In this document: piece after piece, positions 28,382-37,336 of the stretch | Position numbering within the stretch: the stretch's first letter is position 1 | Layout: each line of letters starts with the position of its first letter | NCBI RefSeq assembly: GCF_004217045.1 | Contig: NZ_SGXM01000002.1 | Location: 372,001 to 436,000 of the forward strand | Direction of reading: 5' to 3' | Source: Cupriavidus agavae | GTDB lineage: Bacteria > Pseudomonadota > Gammaproteobacteria > Burkholderiales > Burkholderiaceae | Length of the DNA: 64,000 nt | Notes under the pieces: model-generated | The model's database searches: none | Told to the model about the DNA's origin: nothing | What the model saw: only the letters and a program-made list of their open reading frames with translations | Translations under genes and position numbers: made by a program

Positions 28382-29161
28382 TCATGCCGGAGGCAGCGGC
28401 GCGATGCCGTGCGTCTGGCGGGCCCAGTACGCGAACGTGGCGTTGACGATGGATGGCTTGAGCAGGTAGTCGTGCGCCTCGCGGGCGAGCGCGTCGTCCA
28501 CGGGCGTCAGCGGGCCGAACGCCTGCGCCCGAATCTGCATGCGCGCGGCACGTTCGAGGTAGACCGAGAGGTAAGTGGCTTCCTCGCAGGACTTGCCGGC
28601 CGTGAGATAGCCGTGATGGGCCAGGATGATGGCGCGCTTGGGACCGAGCGCCCCGGAGATGATCACGCCCTCCTGGTCGGCGATGGGCACGCCGGGCCAT
28701 TCGCCGAGAAAGGCACAGTCGTCGTGCAGCGGCGTCATGTCCATCTGCGCGATCACGAGCGGCTGGCGCGCGGCCGCCAGTGCCGACGCCCACGGCGAGT
28801 GGGTGTGGATGATCGAGTGCACATCGGGCCGCGCATCGTAGACCCAGAGATGGAAGCGCGTGGCCGGATTGGGCATGCCGTCGCCGGTCAGCGTGTTCAG
28901 ATCGCGGTCCACCTCGATGAAGTCCGCCGGCGTGGCCTCGTCGAAGCCCAGGCCGAAGCGCAGCGTCCAGTACGCGCCGGGCCGCTCCGAGCGCACGCTG
29001 ATCTGGCCGGCAAGGCCGGCCTCCTGCTCGGTCATGGCGAGGATGCGGCAGGCATAGGCCATGGTCTCCTGCATGGTGCGCGGCCGGTTGCGCAGGTGCT
29101 TCGCCATCTCCTGGGTGGCGCGGGTATCGAAATACGACTTGTCTCTGAGGGGGGCGTTCAT
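28382..29161 (-). CDS. Class II aldolase/adducin-family protein
   Basis: 259 aa from the ATG at 29159-29161. The zinc-binding motif HSIIHTHSPWASALA and the later ILAHHGYLTAGKS histidines fit the class II aldolase/adducin fold (fuculose-phosphate aldolase, sugar-acid decarboxylase/aldolase relatives). There is no signal peptide. Several members act as hydroxy-acid aldolases or decarboxylases, so I cannot name the substrate. It is probably co-transcribed with the MHS transporter and controlled by the LysR gene just upstream. Confidence 0.85.
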   Translation of the reverse strand: MNAPLRDKSYFDTRATQEMAKHLRNRPRTMQETMAYACRILAMTEQEAGLAGQISVRSERPGAYWTLRFGLGFDEATPADFIEVDRDLNTLTGDGMPNPATRFHLWVYDARPDVHSIIHTHSPWASALAAARQPLVIAQMDMTPLHDDCAFLGEWPGVPIADQEGVIISGALGPKRAIILAHHGYLTAGKSCEEATYLSVYLERAARMQIRAQAFGPLTPVDDALAREAHDYLLKPSIVNATFAYWARQTHGIAPLPPA

Positions 29162-29239
29162 GTCTTCTCTCCTTGGGGGCGTTCGCCGTGGCAGACAGCG
29201 GCGATACAGGTCCAAGTATGAAAACGGGAACGCGTGCGA

Positions 29240-29261
29240 GCTATGATGCTGGCCGCATAGC
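29240..29261. promoter_or_regulatory. LysR-type operator candidate upstream of the aldolase gene
   Basis: Inverted repeat GCTATG-N10-CATAGC (22 bp), about 80-100 bp upstream of the aldolase start and 16 bp past the LysR stop. The arm length and spacing fit a LysR recognition site. Confidence 0.45.
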
Positions 29262-29276
29262 AGCTATCTGCTGCAG

Positions 29277-30170
29277 TCAGGGCTCCAGCGAGCGCGCCAC
29301 CTGCAGGGCGCACGCCAGCAACGTATCCGCCAGGGGCATCACGTGGCGCTCCGCGTGCGTGATGGCCACCATGCGGCGGCGCAGCAGCGGCGCGGCAATC
29401 TTCACCTTCTGCAGACCGTAGTCGTTGAGCAGGCGGTCGGGGAGGCGGCACGGCAGGATGCAGTCACCCACGCCCATCGACACCAGCTTGAGCATGGCAT
29501 CCACCGTCTCCGCCTCGGTCACGCAGGTTGGCTGCAGCCCCGCACTCTCGATCATGCGCCGCAGCGCGTAGCCCTGCGGAAACCCCACCAGGCGCAGCGT
29601 CTGCCCGCGCAGGTCGATGCCCTCGCCCTGCGGCCGCCCAGCGGCAGGCTGCCGGGTGACGAGGCACATCTGGTCCTCGAACAGCGGATGGACGGTCAGC
29701 GACGCGGTATCGACGGCCGTGTCGTAGACCACGCCGAGATCGGCCTTGCCGGCCTCCACGAGCGCCACCACGTCCGCCGAACTGCGACCCATCAGCGACA
29801 GGTTGACGTTCGGATGCGTACTGACGAAGCTCGCCACCACATCGGCGATGAAGTAGTAGCTGACCGTATGCACGATCGCCAGCCGCACCGTGCCCTGGGT
29901 GGTGCCGTGCGCCTGCCGGATGCCTTCCACGGCCTGGTCGATGGCCCGGTACGGCCCGCCGATAGCCTCCTGCAGCTTCTGACCCGCCTCGGTCAGCGTC
30001 ACGCCACGACCGGTACGCACGAACAGTGGCTTGCCCAGTTGCGCCTCCAGCGCGGCCAGTTGCCGGCTGACGCCGGACTGCGTCTGGTCGAGTTCCTCCG
30101 CCGCACGCGACAGCGACTTCAGTTCGGCGATGCGGAGAAAACAGCGGAGCAGGCGGTCGGGTGAATCCAT
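29277..30170 (-). CDS. LysR-family regulator
   Basis: 297 aa from the ATG at 30168-30170; an in-frame start 27 nt upstream is possible. The HTH is LLRCFLRIAELKSLSRAAEELDQTQSGVSRQLAALEAQLG. The effector domain begins TVRLAIVHTVSYYFIADVVASF and resembles the CysB/NocR type of fold. It is located directly upstream of, and on the same strand as, the aldolase and MHS genes, which it probably regulates. Confidence 0.85.
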   Translation of the reverse strand: MDSPDRLLRCFLRIAELKSLSRAAEELDQTQSGVSRQLAALEAQLGKPLFVRTGRGVTLTEAGQKLQEAIGGPYRAIDQAVEGIRQAHGTTQGTVRLAIVHTVSYYFIADVVASFVSTHPNVNLSLMGRSSADVVALVEAGKADLGVVYDTAVDTASLTVHPLFEDQMCLVTRQPAAGRPQGEGIDLRGQTLRLVGFPQGYALRRMIESAGLQPTCVTEAETVDAMLKLVSMGVGDCILPCRLPDRLLNDYGLQKVKIAAPLLRRRMVAITHAERHVMPLADTLLACALQVARSLEP

Positions 30171-30481
30171 TGGGGGCGGGCGCGCTGGCGGCGCCATTCA
30201 ATCACGGTTTCGACAAGGTACTGCGGCCACGCGCGGCCGCAATGCGCACATACCCGGTCCCGGCGCACCCCGGCAGTGCGCGAGGTATGCCCGGCTTCAG
30301 TTACCGAACATATAGCAGGGTTCATGCCAGAGCATGATCCGCCCCACCCTGTGATTCGAAAAAGGCTGGTGTATTGCGGCAACGTCCGGGCCGGCGGCAC
30401 TCCTATGATCGCTCACATGGTCTGGCGATGCAGCCACCGCCAAACCGCACAACGATCTCAACCCTGGCACAAGGAGCCACC

Positions 30482-30820
30482 ATGAAGAAGACCTCGATGC
30501 TGTTTCTCGCCGCCGCGCTGGCCACGCCGCTGATCGCCTCGGCGGCGCCCGCCGACGGCGTCCGGACGGTCAAGCCGTTCAAGATGACCTGCGAGGAATT
30601 CCTGTCGGTCAGCGATACGTACAAGCCCGCGGTGGTGTACTGGATTGCCAGCGTCGACAAGCTCGGCGTGCGCGAGAACGACCAGATTACCGTGGACACG
30701 CCGCGCACGGTGGAGCACGTGGTCGAGGAATGCAAGAAGGCACCGAAGCAGAAACTGGCCGCACACGTGAAGAAATCCCAGCAGGACGAGACCCTGAAGA
30801 TCAATTTCAACGGCGCCTGA
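30482..30820 (+). CDS. hdeA: HdeA/HdeB-family acid-stress chaperone
   Basis: 112 aa. The signal peptide MKKTSMLFLAAALATPLIASA is followed by a small acidic/basic domain with the family's two cysteines (MTCEEFLSVSD and VEECKKAP), expected to form the single disulfide. HdeA is a periplasmic chaperone that unfolds at low pH and protects clients. Length and cysteine spacing fit. AAGGAG lies just before the ATG. An oxalate decarboxylase gene follows after 80 bp, separated by a hairpin. Confidence 0.83.
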   Translation: MKKTSMLFLAAALATPLIASAAPADGVRTVKPFKMTCEEFLSVSDTYKPAVVYWIASVDKLGVRENDQITVDTPRTVEHVVEECKKAPKQKLAAHVKKSQQDETLKINFNGA

Positions 30821-30835
30821 GCGCGCCGTTGTCCC

Positions 30836-30865
30836 GGGCCGGCGCTCGCGGACGTGTGCCGGCCC
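30836..30865 (+). terminator. Hairpin between hdeA-like gene and oxalate decarboxylase gene
   Basis: Arms GGGCCGGC / GCCGGCCC (8 bp) with a 14-nt loop, followed 12 nt later by a short T-run (gttttat). It may partly terminate transcription and set different levels for the two genes. Confidence 0.45.
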
Positions 30866-30900
30866 GCCCCCCAGCCGTTTTATCGTAGCGAGGTAACACC

Positions 30901-32154
30901 ATGACAGATCTGGCCAGACGCAGGGTAATGATCGGCGCGGCAACCACCGCGCTGGCTGCTGCAGCGGCCACCGCACACGCGGCGTCGTTCGGCAACCCAG
31001 ACCGCCCCCCCGAAGGGGCCATCAACGCGCGCAACCCGCAGGACCTGACCGATCCGGGGCCGCAGAACCGTGCGCTGGCCGAGCAGTTTCCGTCCGCCGG
31101 CAACGCGCCGGCCACCGATGTCAACGGCATGCCGCAGTTCTGGGCGTCGTTCAACAACGCACACAAGCGGGTGCAGAACGGCGGCTGGGCGCGCGAGGTC
31201 ACGCAGGAAGACTTTGCGATCTCGAAGGACATCTCGGGCGTCAACATGCGCCTGTCGGCCGGCGGCATCCGCGAGATGCACTGGCACCAGCAGGCCGAGT
31301 GGGCCATCATGCTGGACGGCAAGTGCCGCATCACCACGCTCGACGAGGAAGGCCGCCCGTCCGTGCAGGACGTCAAGGCGGGCGACCTCTGGTACTTCCC
31401 GCCCGGCCTGCCCCATTCGCTGCAGGGTGCCGGCACCACGGGCGCCGAGTTCCTGATCGCGTTCGATAGCGGCATGGCGTCGGAATTCAACACGCTGCTG
31501 TTGACCGACTGGGTTGCCCACACGCCGCCCGAGATCCTGGCCGCCAACTTCGGCGTGCCCGTGGAGACGTTCAAGAACATTCCCGTCGACAACCTCTGGA
31601 TCTTCCAGGGCGAACAGCCGGGACCGCTGGCCGCCGCGCAGCGTGCTTCAGCGTCGAAGAAGGGCCCGCCGGCGGTACCGGTGACGTTCTCGCTGTCTGA
31701 TTCGGTACCGGTACGCAAGACGCGCAGCGGACAGGTGCAGATTGCCGACAGCCGCAATTTCCACATCTCGAAGAACATCGCCGCGGCGCTCGTCACCGTG
31801 CATCCGGGCGGCCTGCGCGAGCTGCACTGGCACCCGAATGCCGACGAGTGGCAATACTACGTGAAGGGCAAGGGTCGCGTGACCGTGTTCGACACCGGCC
31901 CGAAGGCGATGACGGCCGACTTTCGCGCCGGCGATATCGGCTATGTCCGCAAGGGGCTGGGACACTACGTGGAGAATGTGGGCAACACCGACCTGATCTT
32001 CGTCGAGGTCTTCAAGGCCGACCACTTCGCCGAGGTCTCGCTGTCCGACTGGCTGACCCACACGCCGCCGGAGATGGTGATGCAGACGCTGAACATCAGC
32101 GCCGAGGCACTCGCGCAGTTCCCGCGCGACCGCCCCGACATCATGCCGGAATGA
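30901..32154 (+). CDS. oxdC: Tat-exported bicupin oxalate decarboxylase
   Basis: 417 aa. A twin-arginine signal (LARRRVMIGAATTALAAAAATAHA) leads to two cupin domains. The first has manganese ligands in REMHWHQQAEW (His127, His129, Glu133) and His172. The second has RELHWHPNADEW (His309, His311, Glu316) and His355. In Bacillus OxdC the catalytic lid is SENS; here the matching stretch is SEFN (194-197), which keeps the glutamate needed for decarboxylation rather than oxidation. It converts oxalate to formate and CO2 and consumes a proton, here outside the cytoplasmic membrane. It follows an HdeA-like gene. Confidence 0.87.
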   Translation: MTDLARRRVMIGAATTALAAAAATAHAASFGNPDRPPEGAINARNPQDLTDPGPQNRALAEQFPSAGNAPATDVNGMPQFWASFNNAHKRVQNGGWAREVTQEDFAISKDISGVNMRLSAGGIREMHWHQQAEWAIMLDGKCRITTLDEEGRPSVQDVKAGDLWYFPPGLPHSLQGAGTTGAEFLIAFDSGMASEFNTLLLTDWVAHTPPEILAANFGVPVETFKNIPVDNLWIFQGEQPGPLAAAQRASASKKGPPAVPVTFSLSDSVPVRKTRSGQVQIADSRNFHISKNIAAALVTVHPGGLRELHWHPNADEWQYYVKGKGRVTVFDTGPKAMTADFRAGDIGYVRKGLGHYVENVGNTDLIFVEVFKADHFAEVSLSDWLTHTPPEMVMQTLNISAEALAQFPRDRPDIMPE

Positions 32155-32159
32155 TGCCG

Positions 32160-32197
32160 GCGGGTCCCGGCCGATATGCCGATATGCCGGGACCCGC
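32160..32197. terminator. Bidirectional terminator between oxdC and tctA
   Basis: Perfect 11-bp arms GCGGGTCCCGG / CCGGGACCCGC around a 16-nt loop made of two CCGATATG copies. It lies between convergent genes. Confidence 0.7.
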
Positions 32198-32201
32198 AGC
32201 G

Positions 32202-33704
32202 CTATTCCTCCTGGAATGCCTCCTCGCGCTTGGCCTTGATCGACGGCAGCGCCACCACCGCCACCAGCGCCAGCGCGGCCACCAGCAGGCCCAGTGACAG
32301 CGGGCGGGACACGAACACCGAGAAGTCTCCGCGCGACAGCAGCAGCGTTCGGCGGAAGTTCTCTTCCATCATCGGCCCGAGCACGAAGCCCAGCAGCAAC
32401 GGGGCCGGCTCGCAGCGCAGCTTCAGGAACAGGTAGCCCACCATGCCGCAGGCGGCTGCCACGAAGACGTCGAACACCGTGTTGTTCACCGAGTAGACGC
32501 CGATGCTGCAGAACACCAGGATGGCCGGGTAGAGGAAGCGGTACGGCACGGTCAGCAGCTTGACCCAGATCCCGATCAGCGGCAGGTTCAGCACCACCAG
32601 CATGAAGTTGCCGATCCACATCGAGGCGATCAGGCCCCAGAACAGCGACGGGTTGCTGGTCATCACCTGCGGTCCGGGCTGGATGTTGTGGATCGTCATC
32701 GCGCCCACCATCAGCGCCATCACCGCATTCGGCGGAATGCCAAGCGTCAGCAGCGGAATGAACGAGGTCTGGGCCGCCGCATTGTTGGCGGACTCCGGTC
32801 CCGCCACGCCTTCCACCGCGCCCTTGCCGAACTCGTGCGCGTACTTCGACGTCTTCTTTTCCAGCGAGTACGCGGCGAACGATGCCAGCGAGGCGCCGCC
32901 CCCCGGCAGGATGCCGAGCGCCGACCCCAGCATCGTCCCGCGCAGCACCGCGGGGATCATGCGGCGGAAATCCTCGCGCGTGGGAAACAGGCCGGTCACC
33001 TTGTCGGTGAAGGTCTCGCGGGTCTCCTTCTGCTCCAGGTTGGCGATGATCTCCGCAAAGCCGAACAGGCCCATCGCCAGCGCGGTAATGCTGATGCCAT
33101 CGGTCAGCTCGGGCACGTCGAACGAGAACCGTGCGGCACCCGAGTTGACGTCGGTACCCACCAGACCCAGCAGCAGGCCCAGGACGATCATTGCCACGGC
33201 CTTGACCAGCGACCCCGAAGCCAGCACCACCGCCCCGATCAGGCCGAGCACCATCAGCGAGAAATACTCGGCCGGGCCGAACTTGAACGCCAGTTCGGAG
33301 AGCGGCGTGGCGAACGCCGCCAGGATCAGCGTGGCCACGCTACCCGCGAAGAACGAGCCGATGCCGGCGGTGGCCAGTGCCACGCCAGCGCGGCCGCGGC
33401 GGGCCATCTGGTAGCCGTCCAGCGTGGTACAGACCGATGACGATTCGCCGGGCAGGTTCACCAGGATGGCCGTCGTGGAGCCGCCGTACTGGGCCCCGTA
33501 GTAGATGCCGGCCAGCATGATCAGCGCGGCGACCGGCGGCAGCGAGTAGGTGACGGGCAGCAGCATGGCGATGGTCGCCAGCGGCCCCAGCCCGGGCAAC
33601 ACGCCGATCAGCGTGCCGAGCACGCAGCCCAGAAACGCGTAGGCAAGGTTTTGCAGCGAGAGTGCCGTGGAGAATCCCAGCGACAGATGGCTCAACAGTT
33701 CCAT
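32202..33704 (-). CDS. tctA: TctA-family tripartite tricarboxylate transporter, large permease
   Basis: 500 aa from the ATG at 33702-33704 (GAGG ribosome-binding site). It has about 12 membrane segments. TctA hallmarks: GTLIGVLPGLGPLATIAMLLPVTY and YYGAQYGGSTTAILVNLPGESSSV near the N-terminus, and GILPGGGASLASFAAYSLEKK in the middle. With TctB and a Bug/TctC protein it imports citrate-like carboxylates. The TctB gene ends 10 bp upstream. No TctC gene is adjacent. Confidence 0.93.
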   Translation of the reverse strand: MELLSHLSLGFSTALSLQNLAYAFLGCVLGTLIGVLPGLGPLATIAMLLPVTYSLPPVAALIMLAGIYYGAQYGGSTTAILVNLPGESSSVCTTLDGYQMARRGRAGVALATAGIGSFFAGSVATLILAAFATPLSELAFKFGPAEYFSLMVLGLIGAVVLASGSLVKAVAMIVLGLLLGLVGTDVNSGAARFSFDVPELTDGISITALAMGLFGFAEIIANLEQKETRETFTDKVTGLFPTREDFRRMIPAVLRGTMLGSALGILPGGGASLASFAAYSLEKKTSKYAHEFGKGAVEGVAGPESANNAAAQTSFIPLLTLGIPPNAVMALMVGAMTIHNIQPGPQVMTSNPSLFWGLIASMWIGNFMLVVLNLPLIGIWVKLLTVPYRFLYPAILVFCSIGVYSVNNTVFDVFVAAACGMVGYLFLKLRCEPAPLLLGFVLGPMMEENFRRTLLLSRGDFSVFVSRPLSLGLLVAALALVAVVALPSIKAKREEAFQEE

Positions 33705-33714
33705 GGCGTGCCTC

Positions 33715-34176
33715 CTAGTTGGCGAGGAATGCAGGCCACACCGGCATCTGCAGGTTGATGCCGTACACGAACGCGAAGGTGCTGATGATGACCAGCACCA
33801 CCGCATTCAGGATCGCGCCCTTCCAGCTGAACTCGTGGCTGGCCATCGACGAGACCAGCACCAGCACCAGCACCGACAGCACCATGCCGAGCGGCTTCAG
33901 GATCAGCCCGAACAACACCACCGAGCCGAGCACCCAAAGCAGCGTCTTGATGTCCCAGCGTGCCATGCGGTCCGCCTCGGCCTTCGCCGACACCGACCCG
34001 ACCGCCACCGCCACACCCAGCAGTGCCAGCACGATGCCCAGCCAGAATGGGAAATAGCCCGGCCCCATGCGCGCGGCCGTTCCCATCGTGTATCCGCGTG
34101 CGACCCATGAAAACGCGAGTCCCACCGCGATGAACATCAATCCGGACAGGAAGTCCGTCTGTCTCCGTATCTGCAT
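33715..34176 (-). CDS. tctB: TctB-family tripartite tricarboxylate transporter, small permease
   Basis: 153 aa with four hydrophobic segments, the usual TctB size. The opening FLSGLMFIAVGLAFSWVARGYTMGTAARMGPGYFPFWLG is typical. Its stop codon directly abuts the ribosome-binding site of tctA, so the two are translated together. It is the first gene of the operon. Upstream lies a perfect 23-bp palindrome, the best candidate operator. Confidence 0.9.
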   Translation of the reverse strand: MQIRRQTDFLSGLMFIAVGLAFSWVARGYTMGTAARMGPGYFPFWLGIVLALLGVAVAVGSVSAKAEADRMARWDIKTLLWVLGSVVLFGLILKPLGMVLSVLVLVLVSSMASHEFSWKGAILNAVVLVIISTFAFVYGINLQMPVWPAFLAN

Positions 34177-34249
34177 TGCCTAGTCCCCGTATCCGTTTAC
34201 CGCGCAGCCGGCCCTCTGGCTGCGGCTTCAGGCTGCACGAGTGCGAGAC

Positions 34250-34272
34250 AATACATCATGTCATGATGTATT
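34250..34272. promoter_or_regulatory. Perfect 23-bp palindrome upstream of tctBA
   Basis: AATACATCATG-T-CATGATGTATT, 11-bp arms around one base, 74-96 bp upstream of tctB. It is AT-rich inside GC-rich DNA. It looks like an operator for a dimeric regulator (GntR or TetR type), but no such gene is adjacent. Confidence 0.7.
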
Positions 34273-34310
34273 TGGGCGAAGCTACGGGAAATCCCCGACA
34301 TATCGGGCGG

Positions 34311-36995
34311 TCAATCGAGTTCTCTGGCCAGAAAGTTCGCCGTGGCGCTGGCTGGCGTGGCAGCCACTTCGTGCGGCCGGCCAGCGGCCACGATCCGCCC
34401 GCCCTGATCGCCCGCGCCGGGGCCGATGTCGATGACCCAGTCAGCCTGTGCCACCACGCCCATGTCGTGCTCGACCACGACCACCGTGTTGCCGGCGTCC
34501 ACCAGTGCCTGCAACTGCACCAGCAGCCGGTCCACATCGGCGGGATGCAGGCCATTGGTCGGCTCGTCGAGCACGTAGAGCGTGTCGCCGCGCTGGGCAC
34601 GCTGCAGTTCGGTCGCCAGTTTGATGCGTTGCGCCTCGCCGCCCGACAGCTCCGTGGCCGGCTGGCCCAGCCGCAGATAGCCGAGCCCGATATCGCGCAG
34701 CACCTGCAGCGAACGCATCGCCGGGGCCTCGCCAGCGAACACGTCGCAGGCGGCATCCACCGTCAGGTCGAGCACCTCGGCAATATTCCGCCCCTGCCAC
34801 GTGATCTCCAGCGTCTGCGGCCGGTAGCGCGTGCCATGGCAGGCGGAGCACGGCGCATAGACGCTCGGCAGGAACAGCAACTCCACGCTGACAAAGCCTT
34901 CGCCTTCACACGTGGGGCAGCGGCCCTGCGCCACGTTGAAGGAGAAACGCCCTGCCGTGTAATGCCGCTTGCGCGCAGCGGGCGTCGCGGCAAACAGCTT
35001 GCGGACGTGGTCGAACAGCCCGGTGTAGGTAGCCAGGTTCGAGCGCGGCGTGCGGCCGATCGGCTTCTGGTCCACGCGCACCAGCCGGCGCACGCTCTCC
35101 ATGCCCCCGGCAATACGCCCCTCGGTCGGGGCGTCGGTCACCGCGAACAGCGGATCGCGTTCGTCGTCGGGGTCGCTGTCTTCGGCGCGGCCCAGATGCC
35201 GGTTGACCAGCTCAGGCAGTGCCTGGGCGATGAGACTGGACTTGCCAGAACCCGAGACGCCAGTGACCGCGGTGAAGCAGCCCAGCGGGATGGCGGCATC
35301 CACGCGGTGGAGGTTATTGCGCGACACGTGGGCCAGTTGCAGCCATCCGACAGGCTCGCGCGGCGATCTGCCGCCGCGCGGCCCTTTGCGCTCGCCGAAC
35401 AGGTAGGCCGCCGTGCGCGACGCGGCAACATCGGCCAGCCCGGCGGGCGGACCGCTGTAGAGCACGCATCCGCCCTGCTCGCCGGCCGCCGGCCCCACGT
35501 CGACGATCCAGTCCGCCTGCCGCATGGTCTGTGTGTCGTGCTCCACGACGAACAGCGAGTTACCGGCTGCCTTGAGCCGGCGCAGCGCCACCAGCAGCGC
35601 CTCGCCATCGGCGGGGTGGAGTCCGGCCGAGGGTTCGTCCAGGACATAGACCACCCCGAACAACTGCGAAGAGATCTGCGTGGCCAGCCGCAGCCGCTGC
35701 AACTCGCCGGACGACAGCGTCGGCGTGCTGCGGTCCAGCGACAGGTAGCCCAGGCCAAGGTCGATCAGCGCGGAGAGGCGCTCCATCAGTTCTTCGGCGA
35801 TGCGCTGCGAGGCCAGCCGCTTCTCGTCGGACAGGTTCGGTGTGCGCCGCACGTCGGGTGCCGACTTGTGCGCTGAACCCCCTGCCGCCACGCGGCGCGC
35901 CGTGTCCGCGCGCGCAGCCTTGCGGCTCAGGACCGCCCCGGACGCCTCTGCGGCGCCGCCGGATTCCCCTCGCGCGATCGGACGCATGATCTCGGCCACC
36001 CGCGCCAGCGGCAGATGCGTGAACTCGCCGATGTCCAGCCCCGCGAACTTTACCGAGAGCGCTGCCTTCTTGAGCCGTTTGCCATGGCAGGCCGGGCAAT
36101 CGCGCCCGATCATGTATTGCGCCACGCGCTTCTTCATCAGCGCGCTCTGGGTGGTGGCGAAGGTCTGCAGCACATAGCGGCGCGCGCCCGTAAACGTGCC
36201 CTGGTAGCTCGGCTCCAGCTTGCGCTTGAGCGCGGCACGTACCTCGCGCGGCGTGAAGCCGGCATAGACCGGCACGGTGGGCTGCTCCTCGGTAAAGAGA
36301 ATCCAGTCCCGATCCTTCTTCGGCAGGTCGCGCCAGGGCGTGTCGACGTCGTAGCCCAGCGTCACCAGGATGTCGCGCAGGTTCTGCCCGTGCCAGGCCG
36401 GCGGCCACGCAGCTACGGCGCGCTCGCGGATCGACAGCGAATCGTCCGGCACCATCGACCGTTCCGTGACATCGTAGATGCGCCCGAGTCCGTGGCATTC
36501 GGGGCAGGCACCCTCTACCGTGTTGGGCGAGAAATCCTCGGCGTACAGCATCGGCTGCCGCGCCGGATACGTGCCGGCGCGCGAGTACAGCATGCGGACC
36601 AGGCTCGACAGCGTGGTGACGCTGCCCACCGTCGAGCGCGCATTCGGCGTGCCGCGCTGCTGCTGAAGCGCCACCGCGGGCGGCAAACCCGCGATGCTGT
36701 CGACCTCGGGCACACCCACCTGGTCGATCAGCCGCCGGGCGTACGGCGCCACCGACTCGAAATAGCGCCGCTGCGCCTCCGCGTACAGCGTGCCGAACGC
36801 GAGCGATGACTTGCCCGAACCCGAGACGCCGGTGAACACCACCAGCGCGTTGCGCGGGATATCGACATCGACATTCTTGAGGTTGTGCTCGCGCGCACCA
36901 CGCACGCGGACGAAGTTGTCCGCCCCCGGCGGGGCAGGTTCTGCCACCCCACCCGCCTCACGCGTGCGCCGGCCCGGCCGGCTGTCGTCGCTCAT
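34311..36995 (-). CDS. UvrA2-type excinuclease ATPase lacking the UvrB-binding domain
   Basis: 894 aa from the ATG at 36993-36995 (GAAGG 5 nt upstream). Two ABC ATPase halves each have [17 protein letters not shown]-like Walker A motifs and signatures [12 protein letters not shown] and [12 protein letters not shown]. Zinc-binding [16 protein letters not shown] and CPTCEGEGF...CSACHGTRY motifs are present. Between [25 protein letters not shown] and CPECHGLG the roughly 100-residue UvrB-binding region of housekeeping UvrA is missing, which marks class II UvrA (UvrA2, DrrC-like). These proteins are linked to DNA-damage or DNA-binding drug tolerance. A low-complexity insert sits before [12 protein letters not shown]. 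Confidence 0.88.
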   Translation of the reverse strand: MSDDSRPGRRTREAGGVAEPAPPGADNFVRVRGAREHNLKNVDVDIPRNALVVFTGVSGSGKSSLAFGTLYAEAQRRYFESVAPYARRLIDQVGVPEVDSIAGLPPAVALQQQRGTPNARSTVGSVTTLSSLVRMLYSRAGTYPARQPMLYAEDFSPNTVEGACPECHGLGRIYDVTERSMVPDDSLSIRERAVAAWPPAWHGQNLRDILVTLGYDVDTPWRDLPKKDRDWILFTEEQPTVPVYAGFTPREVRAALKRKLEPSYQGTFTGARRYVLQTFATTQSALMKKRVAQYMIGRDCPACHGKRLKKAALSVKFAGLDIGEFTHLPLARVAEIMRPIARGESGGAAEASGAVLSRKAARADTARRVAAGGSAHKSAPDVRRTPNLSDEKRLASQRIAEELMERLSALIDLGLGYLSLDRSTPTLSSGELQRLRLATQISSQLFGVVYVLDEPSAGLHPADGEALLVALRRLKAAGNSLFVVEHDTQTMRQADWIVDVGPAAGEQGGCVLYSGPPAGLADVAASRTAAYLFGERKGPRGGRSPREPVGWLQLAHVSRNNLHRVDAAIPLGCFTAVTGVSGSGKSSLIAQALPELVNRHLGRAEDSDPDDERDPLFAVTDAPTEGRIAGGMESVRRLVRVDQKPIGRTPRSNLATYTGLFDHVRKLFAATPAARKRHYTAGRFSFNVAQGRCPTCEGEGFVSVELLFLPSVYAPCSACHGTRYRPQTLEITWQGRNIAEVLDLTVDAACDVFAGEAPAMRSLQVLRDIGLGYLRLGQPATELSGGEAQRIKLATELQRAQRGDTLYVLDEPTNGLHPADVDRLLVQLQALVDAGNTVVVVEHDMGVVAQADWVIDIGPGAGDQGGRIVAAGRPHEVAATPASATANFLARELD

Positions 36996-37043
36996 ACGCG
37001 CCTTCGCTTGCACAATTTGCCAGCGTGGACCATGTAGATCCCG

Positions 37044-37265
37044 CTATTTGCCGCGCCGTTTGGTGGTGCGCTTCCGCGCCGGCCCGGGCGGCGTCAGCGC
37101 CGCAATCCAGGCATCCGTGGCCGCCTTGGTCATGGCCGTGGCAGCCAGTGCCTGCTGGCGCCGGCCCTCCGCCACCGCTCGCCCGCTTGCCGCACCAGCC
37201 ACCGCATTCGCGCCACTGAGCCACATGCTCAGCATCGGATTCTTCTTGAGCCAGGGGTTTTTCAT
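37044..37265 (-). CDS. Small protein of unknown function, 73 aa
   Basis: From the ATG at 37263-37265: an amphipathic N-terminus ([20 protein letters not shown]), an Ala-rich helical middle ([21 protein letters not shown]) and a strongly basic tail ([12 protein letters not shown]). There is no signal peptide. I recall similar short conserved proteins in Burkholderiaceae but no assigned function. The basic tail suggests nucleic-acid or polyanion binding. A longer upstream start adds Cys-rich residues without family character. Confidence 0.6.
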   Translation of the reverse strand: MKNPWLKKNPMLSMWLSGANAVAGAASGRAVAEGRRQQALAATAMTKAATDAWIAALTPPGPARKRTTKRRGK

Positions 37266-37336
37266 CGCGCGCTCCTTGCATGACAGCCAACGTGCCGATG
37301 CTGCAAGGCAGCAGGAAACATGCCAATCCAACAGCC

